A stretch of 64,000 nt of DNA from Emiliania huxleyi CCMP1516 (Eukaryota; Haptophyta; Isochrysidales; Noelaerhabdaceae). A model generated the notes under the pieces. The model saw only the letters and a program-made list of their open reading frames with translations. It was not told the DNA's origin and made no database searches. Both the position numbers and the translations under genes were made by a program. The stretch lies in assembly GCF_000372725.1 (NCBI RefSeq), contig NW_005196755.1:497768-561767 (forward strand), in the 5' to 3' direction. This document shows, piece after piece, positions 9,958 to 20,475 of the stretch; the stretch's first letter is position 1, and every line of letters begins with the position of its first letter.

Positions 9958-10949
9958 TCTGTGGGCGGAAGGGGCCCGCCTCCCCCACCGCGCCGTGCAG
10001 CCTTGCGCCAGCGCAGCACACTCTCCATGCTCGCATAGTCGCGCCTCTCGCGCGCCCCCTCGTGCACATGACGCGCATCCTGCGCACAGCGGAGACACGC
10101 GGAGCGCTTCCTCCTCGCCGGGGTGTCGGCGGCGTGTATCGCCGGCGTGTGCCCGCGGGGCGCAACCCGGCGGGCTCCGGTGTTCTGTTGTCAATGGTCA
10201 CACGTCGGCGCCGGCCGCGCCTGCCGCCTCCGGATCGTATTACTTACAACACCAAAAAAGAAGCCACCCCCGGGACGTGACTCGTGTGTCCTAAGAGCAA
10301 TGGAGCAGGGCTCGCGCTACCACCCCTGACAGGCTCCGGACAAGGCTGCTCGAACGAGCAGCAACGCCAGCAGCCAGGCAACGAGAGAGCGCTACAAGCC
10401 AGTGATTGGGTCTGGGCCTGCTTTGGGAACAACAACGCCGGTATTGGCGCCGACGCTCCCGGTGCCGCCGTAGTGAAGCAGTGGGCCGACAGATTCCACG
10501 ACCGATTTCGCGACGCTACCAATGATTCCGCCGCGCATAACGAACCGGAGGATGTGCAACATGTGGATGAAGGCAATCATGCACCCCCACCTCCAAAGCC
10601 GCTGCGGCCATGTCTCGGCCTGCGAAGCCACGAGGAGGGTCGGGGTTCAATGAGGCCTCGCGCAGGAATTGGGTTCTGGTGGTTGGTCGTGCAGATGGTC
10701 CTCGCTGCATCTACGCGACCCGCCGCCCGCTCCTCGGTAGAAAGCAGCATCTTGGCAGGCATGCCAAAGAGCCCTTTCCGAGGGGCAAGCTCGGGCGAGG
10801 CGGCGTGAATCTGGCTGCCTTTTGCGGGCTTGCTCGCGGCGCGCTTCTTCGGGCTGGACTTGCCCATTGCGGGCGACGCCACGGACCGTCGTATTTTACG
10901 AGTTGCGGAACGGCCGCACGCCGGCCGAGCTTCCGACCCTCGGCCCGAC
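9958..10949. other. Intergenic stretch, nothing recognised
   Basis: About 990 bp between two plus-strand genes. Several ORFs exist on both strands but none shows a motif or plausible domain. It should include the 3' UTR of the hydroxylase-like gene and the promoter of the next gene. Confidence 0.45.
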
Positions 10950-11969
10950 ATGCTGTCGCTGGCGGGCCTGCTTCTGCCCGCCCTCCTCTCTGCGGTACCA
11001 ACAGGACGGACCCCCCTCTGGATCAACGAGTGGGCTGAAGACGCGGCGGATGACAAACTGGGCGGTGAGATTATGGATGGCATCGCGGGGGGGATATCGC
11101 AAGCGGAGGACTTCCTCGATGAGCAGGGCATCTCTGTCGAAGACCAAGACTGGTGCAGCCATGCACAAAAGCTTAAAAAGGCACTCGACTCGCTCACCAA
11201 GTCGGCCGAGTCAATCGACTATGATGAGACTCTCAATGACATCTCGTCGCCAGAGTTCTACGCGAGTACTACGATCTCGCTCTGTCTCGGCGGAGCGCTT
11301 CTCCTCGCGCCGATCCTCCTCGGCCCAAGTTGGCCGTCCTACCTCATTTGGATCGTCGCAGCGCTTCTCGGTGCCATAATCGGCAACAAGCTGATGACTG
11401 CGACGGGCCTGTTGAGCGGGCACTTTGTCAATGAAAACGAGGACGGGCCAAAGCCGATGCACTGCGTCCTCGGCATTGCAGGCGTTGCGATTTTCACACT
11501 CGTCCTCGCGTTTTGGGCGCTCGCACAAGTCAAGACGGCTTTCTTTTGTCTCGGCGCGATTCTCGGCGGCTACCTAGCGAAACAGGGCATTGGGCTCGCC
11601 AAGCCGTGGCTGGAGGAGGAGCAGGGCCTCGATCTGGATAGCAAAGACAACCAGTACTACATCTGGGGCACAATAGCAGTCGCCTCGCTCTTGGGTGGCT
11701 GCTTCATCGCGGGGAAGAAGGACGCCATAATCGACACGGCGGCAGGCCTGTTCGGAGCGTTGCTGGTCGCTCAGGGCGTCCTGCTCTACGCGGAGACGTG
11801 CGAGCCAATCACGGACTGGTTGGACGAGGCGGGCATGTCGCTCAACAAGTTCCACTCGTACTGGTTCGCGGGGATCGCAGCCGTGCTCTTCCTCCTGCGC
11901 GCCTACCTGTCAAAGGGTGGGGGCGGCACGAATGAGTTTGGTCAGAAGAAGCCGCTGGTCTTGGCCTGA
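10950..11969 (+). CDS. Secretory multi-pass membrane protein, unknown (TMEM198/DUF4203-like?)
   Basis: Single exon of 339 residues. I chose the internal ATG (MLSLAGLLLPALLSA) because it starts with a clean signal peptide; the longer reading adds 40 arginine-rich residues. An acidic luminal/extracellular part (EWAEDAADDK, ISVEDQDW) is followed by about seven hydrophobic segments: STTISLCLGGALLLAPILL, YLIWIVAALLGAIIG, CVLGIAGVAIFTLVLAFWAL, FFCLGAILGGYLA, IWGTIAVASLLGGCFIAG, AAGLFGALLVAQGVLLY and YWFAGIAAVLFLLRAYL. Layout and glycine-rich segments resemble TMEM198/DUF4203 proteins, but this is only a topology-level guess. The tail is short and ends KKPLVLA. Confidence 0.7.
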   Translation: MLSLAGLLLPALLSAVPTGRTPLWINEWAEDAADDKLGGEIMDGIAGGISQAEDFLDEQGISVEDQDWCSHAQKLKKALDSLTKSAESIDYDETLNDISSPEFYASTTISLCLGGALLLAPILLGPSWPSYLIWIVAALLGAIIGNKLMTATGLLSGHFVNENEDGPKPMHCVLGIAGVAIFTLVLAFWALAQVKTAFFCLGAILGGYLAKQGIGLAKPWLEEEQGLDLDSKDNQYYIWGTIAVASLLGGCFIAGKKDAIIDTAAGLFGALLVAQGVLLYAETCEPITDWLDEAGMSLNKFHSYWFAGIAAVLFLLRAYLSKGGGGTNEFGQKKPLVLA

Positions 11970-12199
11970 GGCCTGTTCGGAATCCCCTAACGCCGAAAAG
12001 GGATCGACTGGGCGAGGTGAGCACCTTCGTGCTGTCAACAGAGCCCTTTCATGTGTCGCTCGGTTCGAGTCAGTAAACGGAGGGAAAGAAAGACCCACCC
12101 GCCACCCCCTACACGCCCTATATATCAGTGCGTGTGCGCGTAGCCGCATAGCGGAATGAAAAATCTAGGGTACCATACTTCCGGGCGGTTGTGCGGGGA

Positions 12200-12650
12200 G
12201 CGAACCTTAACGACCGCCCAGAAGCTTTCTGAGCGAACCAATCGGGCCAGGATCATCAGCATATGTCCCCTCCACAACATCGTGGGCGTTTGAGCGGTAT
12301 TTGAGGAGCACCGCGACTCTGAAGTTCGGCCGGGTGGTCTGCAGACCCCCCCCCCCGGAGCAGCAGAGGCTCCGTGGGGTCGAAAAGTCGACGCTGGGAG
12401 TCGCACTCGTCAAACCGTCGCAACACCACGCGGTACGCACGTACCGCCCACATCCCCTCCACCGCTGAGAAGGCGCAGATCGACCGCCGGGCCGCGTAGC
12501 CGTCGTTAAGGAGCGGTTTTTGGAGCCGTACGAAGAGGTCCCAGACGGGCGAAGATGCGGTTTTGCGACGACCACACGCGATGTGGTATCTGGTTTTTGC
12601 TAAAAACGGGCCGCCTAGTGCAGCATCACTAGTACAACACGCAACCACAC
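12200..12650 (-). other. Coding-like patch, family unknown
   Basis: The minus strand has readable stretches such as WDLFVRLQKPLLNDGYAARR, VVLRRFDECDSQRRLFDPTEP and, in another frame, YADDPGPIGSLRKLLGG. They look like protein but do not form one continuous frame, and a C-run lies between them. I cannot name the family. It could be a degraded gene or repeat-derived sequence. Confidence 0.25.
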
Positions 12651-13216
12651 TGAGAGCTCCACACTAGCCGGTATAGGCGAGCACCGGCGGCCTCACCGTC
12701 GCCGCTCGCGGCGGAGCCGACGGCGGAGCCACGGGCGGGTGCGACCTTTTGGGGGCCCATGAGCTCGCCAGGACGTCACCGATGGCTCGGCGCGCCTCTT
12801 CCCGCCAGCGCGGGGCGGCCCACCTACAGGAGCGAGGGGGAGGTGGTCGTGAGCTCACTTTGTCGGCCGCGCGCGAGGTGAAAACTGAGTGTGAGGCGCG
12901 CAGGAGGCGAGGGTGGGCGCGCCGGCGGTCGAGCCGCCGAACAATTCGACGTGGCGCAGCTCCGCGCCGGCGGGCACGACCGAGCAGATGCTGTCGGCGG
13001 CGGTCACGCGACGAGGGAGAGCCGCAGGAGCCCTCTGTGGAGCAGGCGCGCGAAAGCAGCGATGAGTGGAGCCGCGATCAGCCACCTGTGGGCGGTCATC
13101 GGGGTCGCGGTCAAGCTCGCGACGGGGTGAATCTGGTGCGTCTAGTATCACTGGTGGGCTGGGTGTGCAGCAGCGGCGCTCAAAAAGAGGGAAAAAACTC
13201 GGCAACTGTTTGGAGT

Positions 13217-13420
13217 GTCTACATTCTCGAGGCACCGTTCTCGGCCCGGCCGGAAAGCTGGCTGGTGGTCGCGCGCGGCGCGTCAGCGCCACTCCGACTG
13301 GTCGGGCACCTCGGCTGGGTCCATCAGCAAGAGGCCCGCGCCGTCGGGCGGCCCCGGGAGCGCATGATGCCCCTCCGAGAGGCGCTGACGCCCCGCCGAG
13401 ATCGCGCTGGTTTGGCACGA
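13217..13420 (+). repeat. Dispersed repeat, family B, copy 1
   Basis: About 200 bp matching 37488..37690 at roughly three quarters identity by eye. Shared landmarks are agctggctggtggtcgcgcg, gggcacctcggctgg and gtccatcagca, followed by gcgcatg and cgccgagatcg. No coding function is evident. Confidence 0.7.
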
Positions 13421-13559
13421 AAAACCTGCGAAAAACACGAGGCAAGGGGGGGGGTCAAGTATGGTACCCTAGAAAAAAGAAGAAACGTTTGCTCCCTACA
13501 GTTCTCGACTCTTATCATGCCCCCTACAGTCCTGTATAGTCCTATGACTCCTCGGAGCA

Positions 13560-14518
13560 CCCGCCTGCGCCCCGCCAAACAGCAGCGCAATCAGCCGGTC
13601 CACCTGCTGCAGCAGCCCGCACTCAGCGACGACCGTGTTGTGCTCTCGTTCGCCGCCGCCACCGCCAGGCCGATCACCTGCAGCTGCGTGAGCAGGGGGA
13701 GGAGCACCTGCAGACAGGGGAGTTGGTGTGAGCCTGTGGGACAGAGCCGGCCGTCACACCGCGAGCGCCTCCGACTCGCGTTCGCCGAAGCGCACGAGAG
13801 GCGGCTGATGTCGTAGCCACGCTCGACGTCCAACTCGAAGAGTGTGCTCGGACCGCTCTTGCCAGCAAAGTCCAGCACTCCCTGCCGGTGTTTTGAGCAG
13901 GAGCTGAACTGGTACCTGCGAACGGCAGGCTGCGATGAGGGGTGGTGCAGCTTTGATGCATAGGGGTGCTAACGACGCGCCAGCAGACGGTGGAGCCGTC
14001 CGCGAAGTGGTGGGTGCTCCGGGTCATGGTACATGGACTTGAGGCGATGGCCCGCCGTGCAGGTTCTTGAAGCCTGGGTAGCCGGGAAAGACATGCCTGA
14101 CGGCGCGCCAGGCCCGCGCGCGGAAGATGAAGTCCAAAGGCAGCTCCGACACTCACAGCGCCACCTCGAGGAGCTTGGCAAAGGGGATGCATGCTCGAAG
14201 GCGCGGGCTGAGCTCGCCGCCGAGAGCCGCGCGCGTCGCTGAGCTGAACTCGGCGTTGAGCACACGAAACAGCTGGCCGTCGTCGTCGGTATACAGCGCG
14301 ACGGTTAGCGCACGCTCCTCCGCTTCCGCATCCGACAAGCCGTACTGAGGGGCAAGAACGAGTCCGAGAGCCGGGAGCAGCGGCGCTGCGGTGCCGTCAG
14401 GGCGCTTCGCGACATAGCCAGCGTTTCCCCAGGGCTTGCCGGCACGCCACGCTCTTCGCCACGCTCCTATTCTCACTACACACATGAAACCCCCGTCCCA
14501 CTCCCTCCCCAATCCCAC
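13560..14518 (-). pseudogene. ADP-ribosyltransferase-like gene, probably decayed
   Basis: The minus strand reads GLSDAEAEERALTVALYTDDDGQLFRVLNAEFS... then KLLEVAL, a gtgagt donor, and after a cag acceptor HVFPGYPGFKNLHGG. Further on come ADGSTVCWRVVSTP, VLDFAGKSGPSTLFELDVERGYDISRLSC and, after a frame change, CGLLQQVDRLIALL. The order YT...LN, v.W..vSt, lFei...ydIs.lS resembles arginine-specific ADP-ribosyltransferase (ART/R-S-E) folds in algae. The usual RG motif and the E-x-E part are not readable in frame, and at least two frame changes are needed, so I treat it as a remnant. Start taken at the ORF ATG (MGLGREWDGGF). Confidence 0.38.
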
Positions 14519-14990
14519 TCACCACTCACCACCCACCACCCACTAGGCCACTACCTGCCATATCACCCACCCACTACTCACGAACTCACCACCTCCACGT
14601 TGGACCGGATGTGTCGTACGAAAGGGAGATTCCGGCAGCTTGCATGCGTGATAGCGCGTCGGCGAGCAAGGTAGGACACGGCTCGTCGTCGAGCACACGA
14701 CGCAGCGTAGCGATCGCCAAGCGACGTCGCGGCGGTCGTATTGAGGATCCATGCACCTGGCGCGGGGTTAGCGCTTATACGGCTCTATTCGTGGCAAGCG
14801 GCAAGGGACGTCCGGAGACATGCAGTACTGCCGGCTAACCTCGAGTGCACCTTGGATGGCTGCGCTCCCTGTTTCACAGCGAATTTCTGGGGCCGATTTA
14901 TCATTTAACCTCTGCTTTTGCTTGAAATTGTTTTCAATATAAACCGAATGCCACGTTCGGATCGCTCCTCATCGCAAACCTGTCAGCAGT
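14519..14990. other. Intergenic stretch with short cca/cac repeats
   Basis: Contains a caccaccc-rich tract (about 14510..14600) and an AT-rich stretch (14875..14950) just beyond the 3' end of the minus-strand gene that follows, compatible with its 3' UTR. No gene recognised. Confidence 0.4.
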
Positions 14991-16002
14991 TCACCCTTGG
15001 TATGTTCGTAGAACCAAACACGGATAAATGTCACGGACGCCAAAGCAAACCCCTGGCGCCGCCTTGACGTTGGTGACCGACCATCCCCGCAGCGTCGCGA
15101 TGATCTGCGGGTCCTCCTCCCACAGGCCAGTGTCCGCACTCTTGATGAGCACGCCGCGGTGCGAGTCAGTGGTGCCGAGGAAGGCCGTCTTCTCAAGGTC
15201 CGCCTTCGAGAGCTCGACCAGCTTCTCGGTGCGCTGCTTCTTGGGCGCCGTCGCCGTCGCCTCCGCGTCCTCGTCTACCTCCTCCCTGTCCTCCCCCTCC
15301 TCCTCCGCCGCCGCCGCCTCCGCCGCCGCGTCGCCCTCCGGTGCTTCCCGCCCGCCGGCGGCGGCGGTGTAGGTGACGCCAATGACGCCGTTCTCAAAGG
15401 TCGACGGCAAGATGCCGATCCACTTGGGGTAGGAGTCGCCATTGACGGTGCCGTCAGCATGCGCACGGAGAGGAAGGAGAGGAGATCCTCGGTGTCGCGC
15501 GCGTACGTGGGCAGCGCATCGCGGCAGTAGAAGTCGTACGTCGAGCCGGTGAGAGAGCGCTCGTGGCTGCACAACGCCTTCACCTACGGTGTGCAGTCAA
15601 GATGTGCGGCGCGGTCGGTGGGAGGAGCGGGCGGTGGCAGCGTCTGTGGCTATAGCTACGTGGGGATGGCTAGGCGACGGACCGTCTCGGCGTCGAAGTT
15701 GAGGCGCTCGGGCAGCGGCCCGCCCATCAGCGCCGACAGCCACTCGTTTGCCATGCGGATCCTCTCCCCCTCGAACGGGTTGACCGCGGCGCTGAGGCTT
15801 TGCCCACGCAGTAAATCTGCGCGGCCTGGTGCGCGAGCCTGGCTATCTCAAGGTGCAGCATCGTGCGCTCCCAGACGAGCTTGTCCATGTCGCCTGGCCG
15901 GCGCGCGTTGGCAATCTTGGCGTCGAGCCCGCCGTTATTATATGCGATGAGCACCTCCCGCGGGATGCCAAAGAGCTGAGCCGGCTTGGCCTTGTCGAGC
16001 AT
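14991..16002 (-). CDS. Unknown protein, three or more exons, frame uncertain
   Basis: Start at MLDKAKPAQLFGIPREVL. The reading continues LIAYNNGGLDAKIANARR, ERTMLHLEIARLAHQAAQIY, then in another frame AAVNPFEGERIRMANEWLSAL and LNFDAETVRRLAIPT, a gtagct donor, and after a cgtag acceptor VKALCSHERSLTGSTYDFY...DTEDLLSFLSVR. The last part is DGTVNGDSYPKWIGILPSTF, an acidic Ala/Glu linker, LVELSKADLEKTAFLGTTDS and GWSVTNVKAAPGVCFGV. Two phase problems (near 15800 and 15462) mean one base is missing or small introns are unrecognised. I do not know the family. All parts lie on one strand in sensible order, so it is or recently was a gene. Confidence 0.45.
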
Positions 16003-16146
16003 CACCCGCCTTGTCGAGCAACATGCATTCTCTCGTCTTGAGCGGCGGTAGGAGGCCCACTCCCCGACATCCTCTCCCCTGTTCTCGCCTCGCAATGCAC
16101 ACAAGCCGCTGACATGCAGAGTTCAGATCAGAGACGGCGCGGTGCC

Positions 16147-17817
16147 CTACACAGGCCTGTAGGTCATCCACATCACGACCGGCCCGCGACAATAAGGGCA
16201 CGCGTCTTGCATGCGCTCGGAGCAGGGACCGCAAGCACAGTGGTGGCCGCAGGGGACCGCGACGTGCGTCTTTGGCCGGGTGAAGCAGACGATACACGTG
16301 GTCTCGCCTCCCATCGTGGACTCGGGGACCATGCGGCCCGTCTCAAAGTGTGCGTCAGCCAGAGAGACCACCCCAATCGGCGGCGGCGAATCGAGCGCTG
16401 GCGAGTCATTCACAAGTGCGTCGTTGTAAGGCGCACCCGGCTCGCTGTCTTCGATTACCTTTTCCGAGGCCGGGGAGGCCGGGGAGGCCGCCTGCTCCGG
16501 CAAGGCAGCCTGCTCCGGCAACGTCGACAGAGCACCCCGCTCCTGAATCCTCACCTCAGGTTCGAGTAGCTCGCTTGGCTGCACAGCCCGCGGCTCCACC
16601 GCCTTGCTGGCGTCCTCCCTCGCCCGCTGTGCCGCTGGCATCGCAACCGCCGCGCGCTGCGCACCTCCTGCCTCGACTGCCTGCTTCCTTGCCCGCTTCT
16701 GTGCCCGCCCGCGCCGTGACGAGCCGTGTGCCGGCTCCTGACAACTAGGCGGGGCGGGTCGGAGACTTGCCCAAGACCAGAGCCCTTTGGCCGCAGCAGC
16801 CCCCTTCGCCCACGCAGCCACTGCCACAACAGCCACCGACAAGGAAAGGCCAAACCTTGTAGCCCCCACCGCCACCGTCTGCACGCTCCCTCGCCATCCT
16901 TCTGCATTGTGTCCCCACGCTGTGCACGCCGCCAACGCGACCAACGCCCACGTTGCCACCGCCAGCGCAAATGAGTCGCGGATGCCGATCAGGAATGGAT
17001 GCGCGAGCAGCTGCACGCCGGAAGTCACAAGCGTCCTGGCGTGCTCCAGCGATGTCCTCCACCAGGTCCGCCGCTGGCGTCGAGCGCGAGCGCGGGAGTT
17101 GCCCCCTCTTTGTGTGTCGCGCATGTAGCACTGCGGCATGCAAATGCAGATGAACCCAAGGACCACAGACACGGCTGCACACAGCGCCACGGACACGTCG
17201 GCCGCCCACGTCACCCATTCGTCCACCTCTACGACGCGCCGTCGTGAAGACTCTCCGTCAGGCCGCGCCTTGTCGCTCGGAGCAGAATGTTCAATCGACC
17301 GTTTGATGGCCTGTACAACCTCCGTGTGGCCGTGGTTCTGAGCTATCTGCAGCGCCGTATTACCCTCGGCATCGCGCGCCCGCGGTTCTGCGCCCGCCCG
17401 CAGCAGGCGGCGCACGGCGGCGACTTCGTTGAACTCGGCGGCGCCCATCAGCGCGGTGCGGCGCTTCCCCCACCTCTGGTTGACCCTCGCACCGCGCTGA
17501 AGCAGCATCTCGAGAACCCGCTCTTGGCCAAAGCGAGCAGCGGCCACCAGAAGCGTGAGGCCGCTCACACCCCCCCTCGCGTCCAACCGTGCAGTTGCTA
17601 GGGAGGCTGATGCTGCCCGTTCATCGCATGTCGCGTCAACCTGACCGCCACCGTCGAGCCACGCCCGCACCGCCGCCTCAACCCCTAACCCTGCAGCTTC
17701 CGCGATCTCATGAGGAACTACCTGGCTCCTCTGTGCGCCACCACCCAAGCTCGCAAGCACCAATCCGCTGGCGACGAGCCAGCACATCACCTTGCCTCCG
17801 GCCCTTGCCGCGCTCAT
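16147..17817 (-). CDS. Ankyrin-repeat, membrane-anchored RING-finger E3 ligase
   Basis: Single exon. I chose the ATG at 17817 (MSAARAGGKVMCWLVASGLVLASLG), which gives a signal peptide; an ATG at 17928 is also possible and the open frame reaches 18180. About three ankyrin repeats follow (GLTLLVAAARFGQERVLEML, RRTALMGAAEFNEVAAVRRL, NTALQIAQNHGHTEVVQAI). Then come hydrophobic segments (VALCAAVSVVLGFICICM, FALAVATWALVALAACTAW, LSVAVVAVAAWA), a long low-complexity linker, and a C-terminal C3HC4 RING: CIVCFTRPKTHVAVPCGHHC, CGPCSERM, CPYCRGPV. Likely a membrane-bound ubiquitin ligase with ankyrin repeats for substrate contact; orientation in the membrane is not certain. Confidence 0.82.
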   Translation of the reverse strand: MSAARAGGKVMCWLVASGLVLASLGGGAQRSQVVPHEIAEAAGLGVEAAVRAWLDGGGQVDATCDERAASASLATARLDARGGVSGLTLLVAAARFGQERVLEMLLQRGARVNQRWGKRRTALMGAAEFNEVAAVRRLLRAGAEPRARDAEGNTALQIAQNHGHTEVVQAIKRSIEHSAPSDKARPDGESSRRRVVEVDEWVTWAADVSVALCAAVSVVLGFICICMPQCYMRDTQRGGNSRARARRQRRTWWRTSLEHARTLVTSGVQLLAHPFLIGIRDSFALAVATWALVALAACTAWGHNAEGWRGSVQTVAVGATRFGLSLSVAVVAVAAWAKGAAAAKGLWSWASLRPAPPSCQEPAHGSSRRGRAQKRARKQAVEAGGAQRAAVAMPAAQRAREDASKAVEPRAVQPSELLEPEVRIQERGALSTLPEQAALPEQAASPASPASEKVIEDSEPGAPYNDALVNDSPALDSPPPIGVVSLADAHFETGRMVPESTMGGETTCIVCFTRPKTHVAVPCGHHCACGPCSERMQDACPYCRGPVVMWMTYRPV

Positions 17818-17974
17818 GCCGCCAGGTAGAGCTTGCCCTGCCGTCCCCAGGCTCAGAGGGTTCCGGCTCCTACCCAGATAGGGGGGCTGCGCATGACTTA
17901 GCAGCAGTGCCAGCAGTGGACTGAGCATTCTTTTCGTCGCGTGCGTCGAAGGCATCTCGCACACTAAGGAATCT

Positions 17975-18180
17975 TCACACCAAAACCTCTCTGTGTGGGG
18001 AGAGCCGAGGGAGGCACAAAAGCGAGAGCTCATGCCACCGACATTACCGTACCGAGAAGGCGACACCAGCAGTCCAGCACGGCACCACAGTGTAGCGTAG
18101 GCTGGCGCGCACAGCGCCGCCGCGACGCCGGCGGGCGTACTTCCATAGACGAGCAAGCACGTCGGGCGACGCCGTCGCAT
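17975..18180 (-). pseudogene. 5' remnant of an FAD-dependent oxidoreductase
   Basis: The open frame upstream of the ankyrin-RING protein reads LLVYGSTPAGVAAAL, then LLVSPSRYGNVGGMSS. This matches the dinucleotide-binding start (v.VYGatPAGi.AA ... vlLvsP..riGGM) of the FAD-dependent oxidoreductase family. Nothing of the rest of such an enzyme follows. The open frame joins it to the ankyrin gene, but the signal peptide downstream argues that they are separate. Either the oxidoreductase was truncated here or a rearrangement placed its first exon upstream. Confidence 0.45.
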
Positions 18181-18901
18181 GAGCTAAGGGCTCCATGGGA
18201 TCACTGATGAAGTGATGAACTGATGATGACAAGATGTTCGTTTACGGGGCGCAGCCACTTCAGCATACAGCAAGAGCAAGAGCACTTGCTTGTTCCAACT
18301 CCGTACACACAGTTGTCGTGGGCCAAGCCGCACAGGGGCAAGCGGAACCGCCATTTCAGCAGACGTCACACGCGCACCGTACAACACCGGACGCACCTCG
18401 AGCTCACACGCCACTCAGCCTTACACGCATTAGCCAGGCACGACATGCAAGTGGCTCTTGCGCTCTCGATCAAGACGAGCTCCGACAAGGTGCAAACATG
18501 CTCCTTGCGCACGGATCTGGCCGTGCACGACATGCGTGTGGTGTTGCCCTTGGGTCGTGTGTAAGTGTCGCGGTTTGCGTGTGGTTGAGTTGGGACGTCG
18601 GAAGGCGGTGAGGACATGGCGGTGCACGACAGGCCGTGACGTGATCGCGTGATGCGGGGAGGACCTTGGCTGTCAATGTGAGGCGGTGTGTGTCGTGGGT
18701 TTGTTAGCCGAGTCGCGTCTGGGGTCGCATTGACTGCGAGGGGGTCGGTTTGGCCGGGTCGCTAATTTCAGAGTAAAAGTGTGCAAACACCTCTCCGACG
18801 CGCTCGACTATAGTCTGCGCCGCCTCTCCTGTGGTGTCGAGCTGCGTGCGTGCGCACTTCGCCGCTAACTCTCAACCCTCGTCGGCTGACTCACACACAA
18901 T
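18181..18901. other. Promoter-side intergenic region of the FkbM gene
   Basis: About 720 bp between divergent genes. Short ORFs only. 18730..18840 is less GC-rich and directly precedes the FkbM start, so it probably holds its promoter and 5' leader. No TATA box convincingly placed. Confidence 0.4.
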
Positions 18902-20107
18902 ATGTCTAGATCGTTTGCTTCCGTTCTCGCTCTGGGTATCGTGGGCACCGCCGCAGCCCCACTCACTTTGCCTGCCGGTGAGGAGAGCCTTGCATACGGC
19001 GCGATTGACTTTCGATGCCCCGCCGGCGACGAGAGTAGCCCCCAGATGATAGCGAACAATCAAGATTCCGAATGCTGCTGCCGAGTGCGATGCCACCAGC
19101 ACTCACGGTGGTCGACCTCCTTCAGATCGAGTGAGAGCTGCAATAATGCAAAGCAGCTCTGCCGTCGGCTCCCTCTGTGCTTTGCGCTCGCCGTCAGCGG
19201 GGATGCAGAGTGGGCGACGTTGAAGGCAAAGCCGCGCTGGTGGCTTCAGGCGCCCGGCGTTGACGAGTGCCGTCGCATCCACGTCCAGGGTGCCGAAGGC
19301 AAGGCTGCTGCCAGGGCGGCGGCGAAAGCGTGGATGGCCGCAAAGTGCAACGACTACGTCCATGGCGAGCCCGCTGTGGCTCGTCGTCGAGGACGCTTTG
19401 TGTTTGATATCGGCTTCCACACCGGCGACGATACTTTGTTCTTCCTCTCTCAGGGATTCGACGTGGTGGCTGTCGAAGCGAATCACGTGCTCATCAGCGA
19501 GGGCATGCGCCGTCCGAGCATCGCACTTGCTGCGCGCTCAGAGCAGCTCCACTTGGTGAACGCGGGCATCGTTCGAAACGAGCACAATCGCACGCTCACG
19601 TTCTACGTGCACAAGACAGTCTCCGCTTGGAGCACGTTCATGGACTCGGCCAGTAAAAGACTCGATCAATTCACCCCGTTGCAAGTGCCCACGGTCACGT
19701 GCGCCGCCTTGATACGTAAGTATGGCGTGCCCCTCTACCCCAAGATCGACATCGAGGGGGCGGACAAGTGGTGTATCCATAGCCTCACGTCCTTGCGCAA
19801 GCAGCAGCTTCCGAGGTACATCTCTACGGAGGACCCGTTGGCGCTGGACGCATTCGTACGACTGGGGTACACGCGCTTCAAGATGGTGGACCAGTCTTTG
19901 GCGCGACGGGGCGGCGTCTCGTTCTCGGGAGGGATGCCTGAGGGTGCGCCCTCGCGCAACCCGAAGTGGGCGGGAGGCGCCACAGGGGATCTGAACCACA
20001 CCTCTTGGTTCACAGCCGAGGAGATCCGCTCGGATCCTGACTGGCAGCGCATCGGGAGGATTGGCAAACGCGCATGCTCCACGAGTACGACCTGCATGCA
20101 CGTTTAA
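18902..20107 (+). CDS. Secreted/Golgi FkbM-family methyltransferase
   Basis: Single exon, 401 residues. The ATG at 18902 opens a signal peptide (MSRSFASVLALGIVGTAAAP). The Cys-rich N-terminal third is unknown. The methyltransferase core starts near residue 165: GRFVFDIGFHTGDDTLFFL is the SAM-binding motif I with the following acidic strand FDVVAVEAN; LYPKIDIEGADKWCI is the characteristic K-x-D-I-E-G motif of Methyltransf_21/FkbM proteins. The acceptor is unknown; family members methylate sugar or other hydroxyls, and the leader suggests a role in secreted glycan modification. C-terminus ends after a conserved-looking HTSWFTAEEIRSDPDW, and the stop is followed directly by a TAAG microsatellite. 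Confidence 0.85.
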   Translation: MSRSFASVLALGIVGTAAAPLTLPAGEESLAYGAIDFRCPAGDESSPQMIANNQDSECCCRVRCHQHSRWSTSFRSSESCNNAKQLCRRLPLCFALAVSGDAEWATLKAKPRWWLQAPGVDECRRIHVQGAEGKAAARAAAKAWMAAKCNDYVHGEPAVARRRGRFVFDIGFHTGDDTLFFLSQGFDVVAVEANHVLISEGMRRPSIALAARSEQLHLVNAGIVRNEHNRTLTFYVHKTVSAWSTFMDSASKRLDQFTPLQVPTVTCAALIRKYGVPLYPKIDIEGADKWCIHSLTSLRKQQLPRYISTEDPLALDAFVRLGYTRFKMVDQSLARRGGVSFSGGMPEGAPSRNPKWAGGATGDLNHTSWFTAEEIRSDPDWQRIGRIGKRACSTSTTCMHV

Positions 20108-20132
20108 GTAAGTAAGTAAGTAAGTAAGTAAG
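20104..20132 (+). repeat. (TAAG)n microsatellite
   Basis: About seven tandem tetranucleotides starting at the stop codon of the FkbM gene. Further cctacctaccta runs at 20302..20318 and 20349..20361 lie in the same intergenic stretch. Confidence 0.9.
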
Positions 20133-20475
20133 CATAGTAGTAAGCATAGTAAGCATGCACGTTTGCTTGAGCGTCGCGAGTGACAGCTCTCAGCTGGAAT
20201 GCACTTGAAGCTCGGGTGAGCTTCAAGTGCACTCCACCGCGGCCCGCGGCCCTGCAATGCATGCGCGCGCGCGCGGTCCGTCTCGCACAACCAAAACGCC
20301 CTACCTACCTACCTATTGCGGGCGCCAATCGCCAGGCTCCGTGCCCCACCTACCTACCTATTCCCAGGCCGCGCAGCGAAGCGAAAAAATACCCGTAGCT
20401 CTCTGTGAATAGGCTCCCAGCTCGCCGCTCCCGGCTGGCAGCCTCTTCCACACATTTCGAGCCCTCGCACCTATC

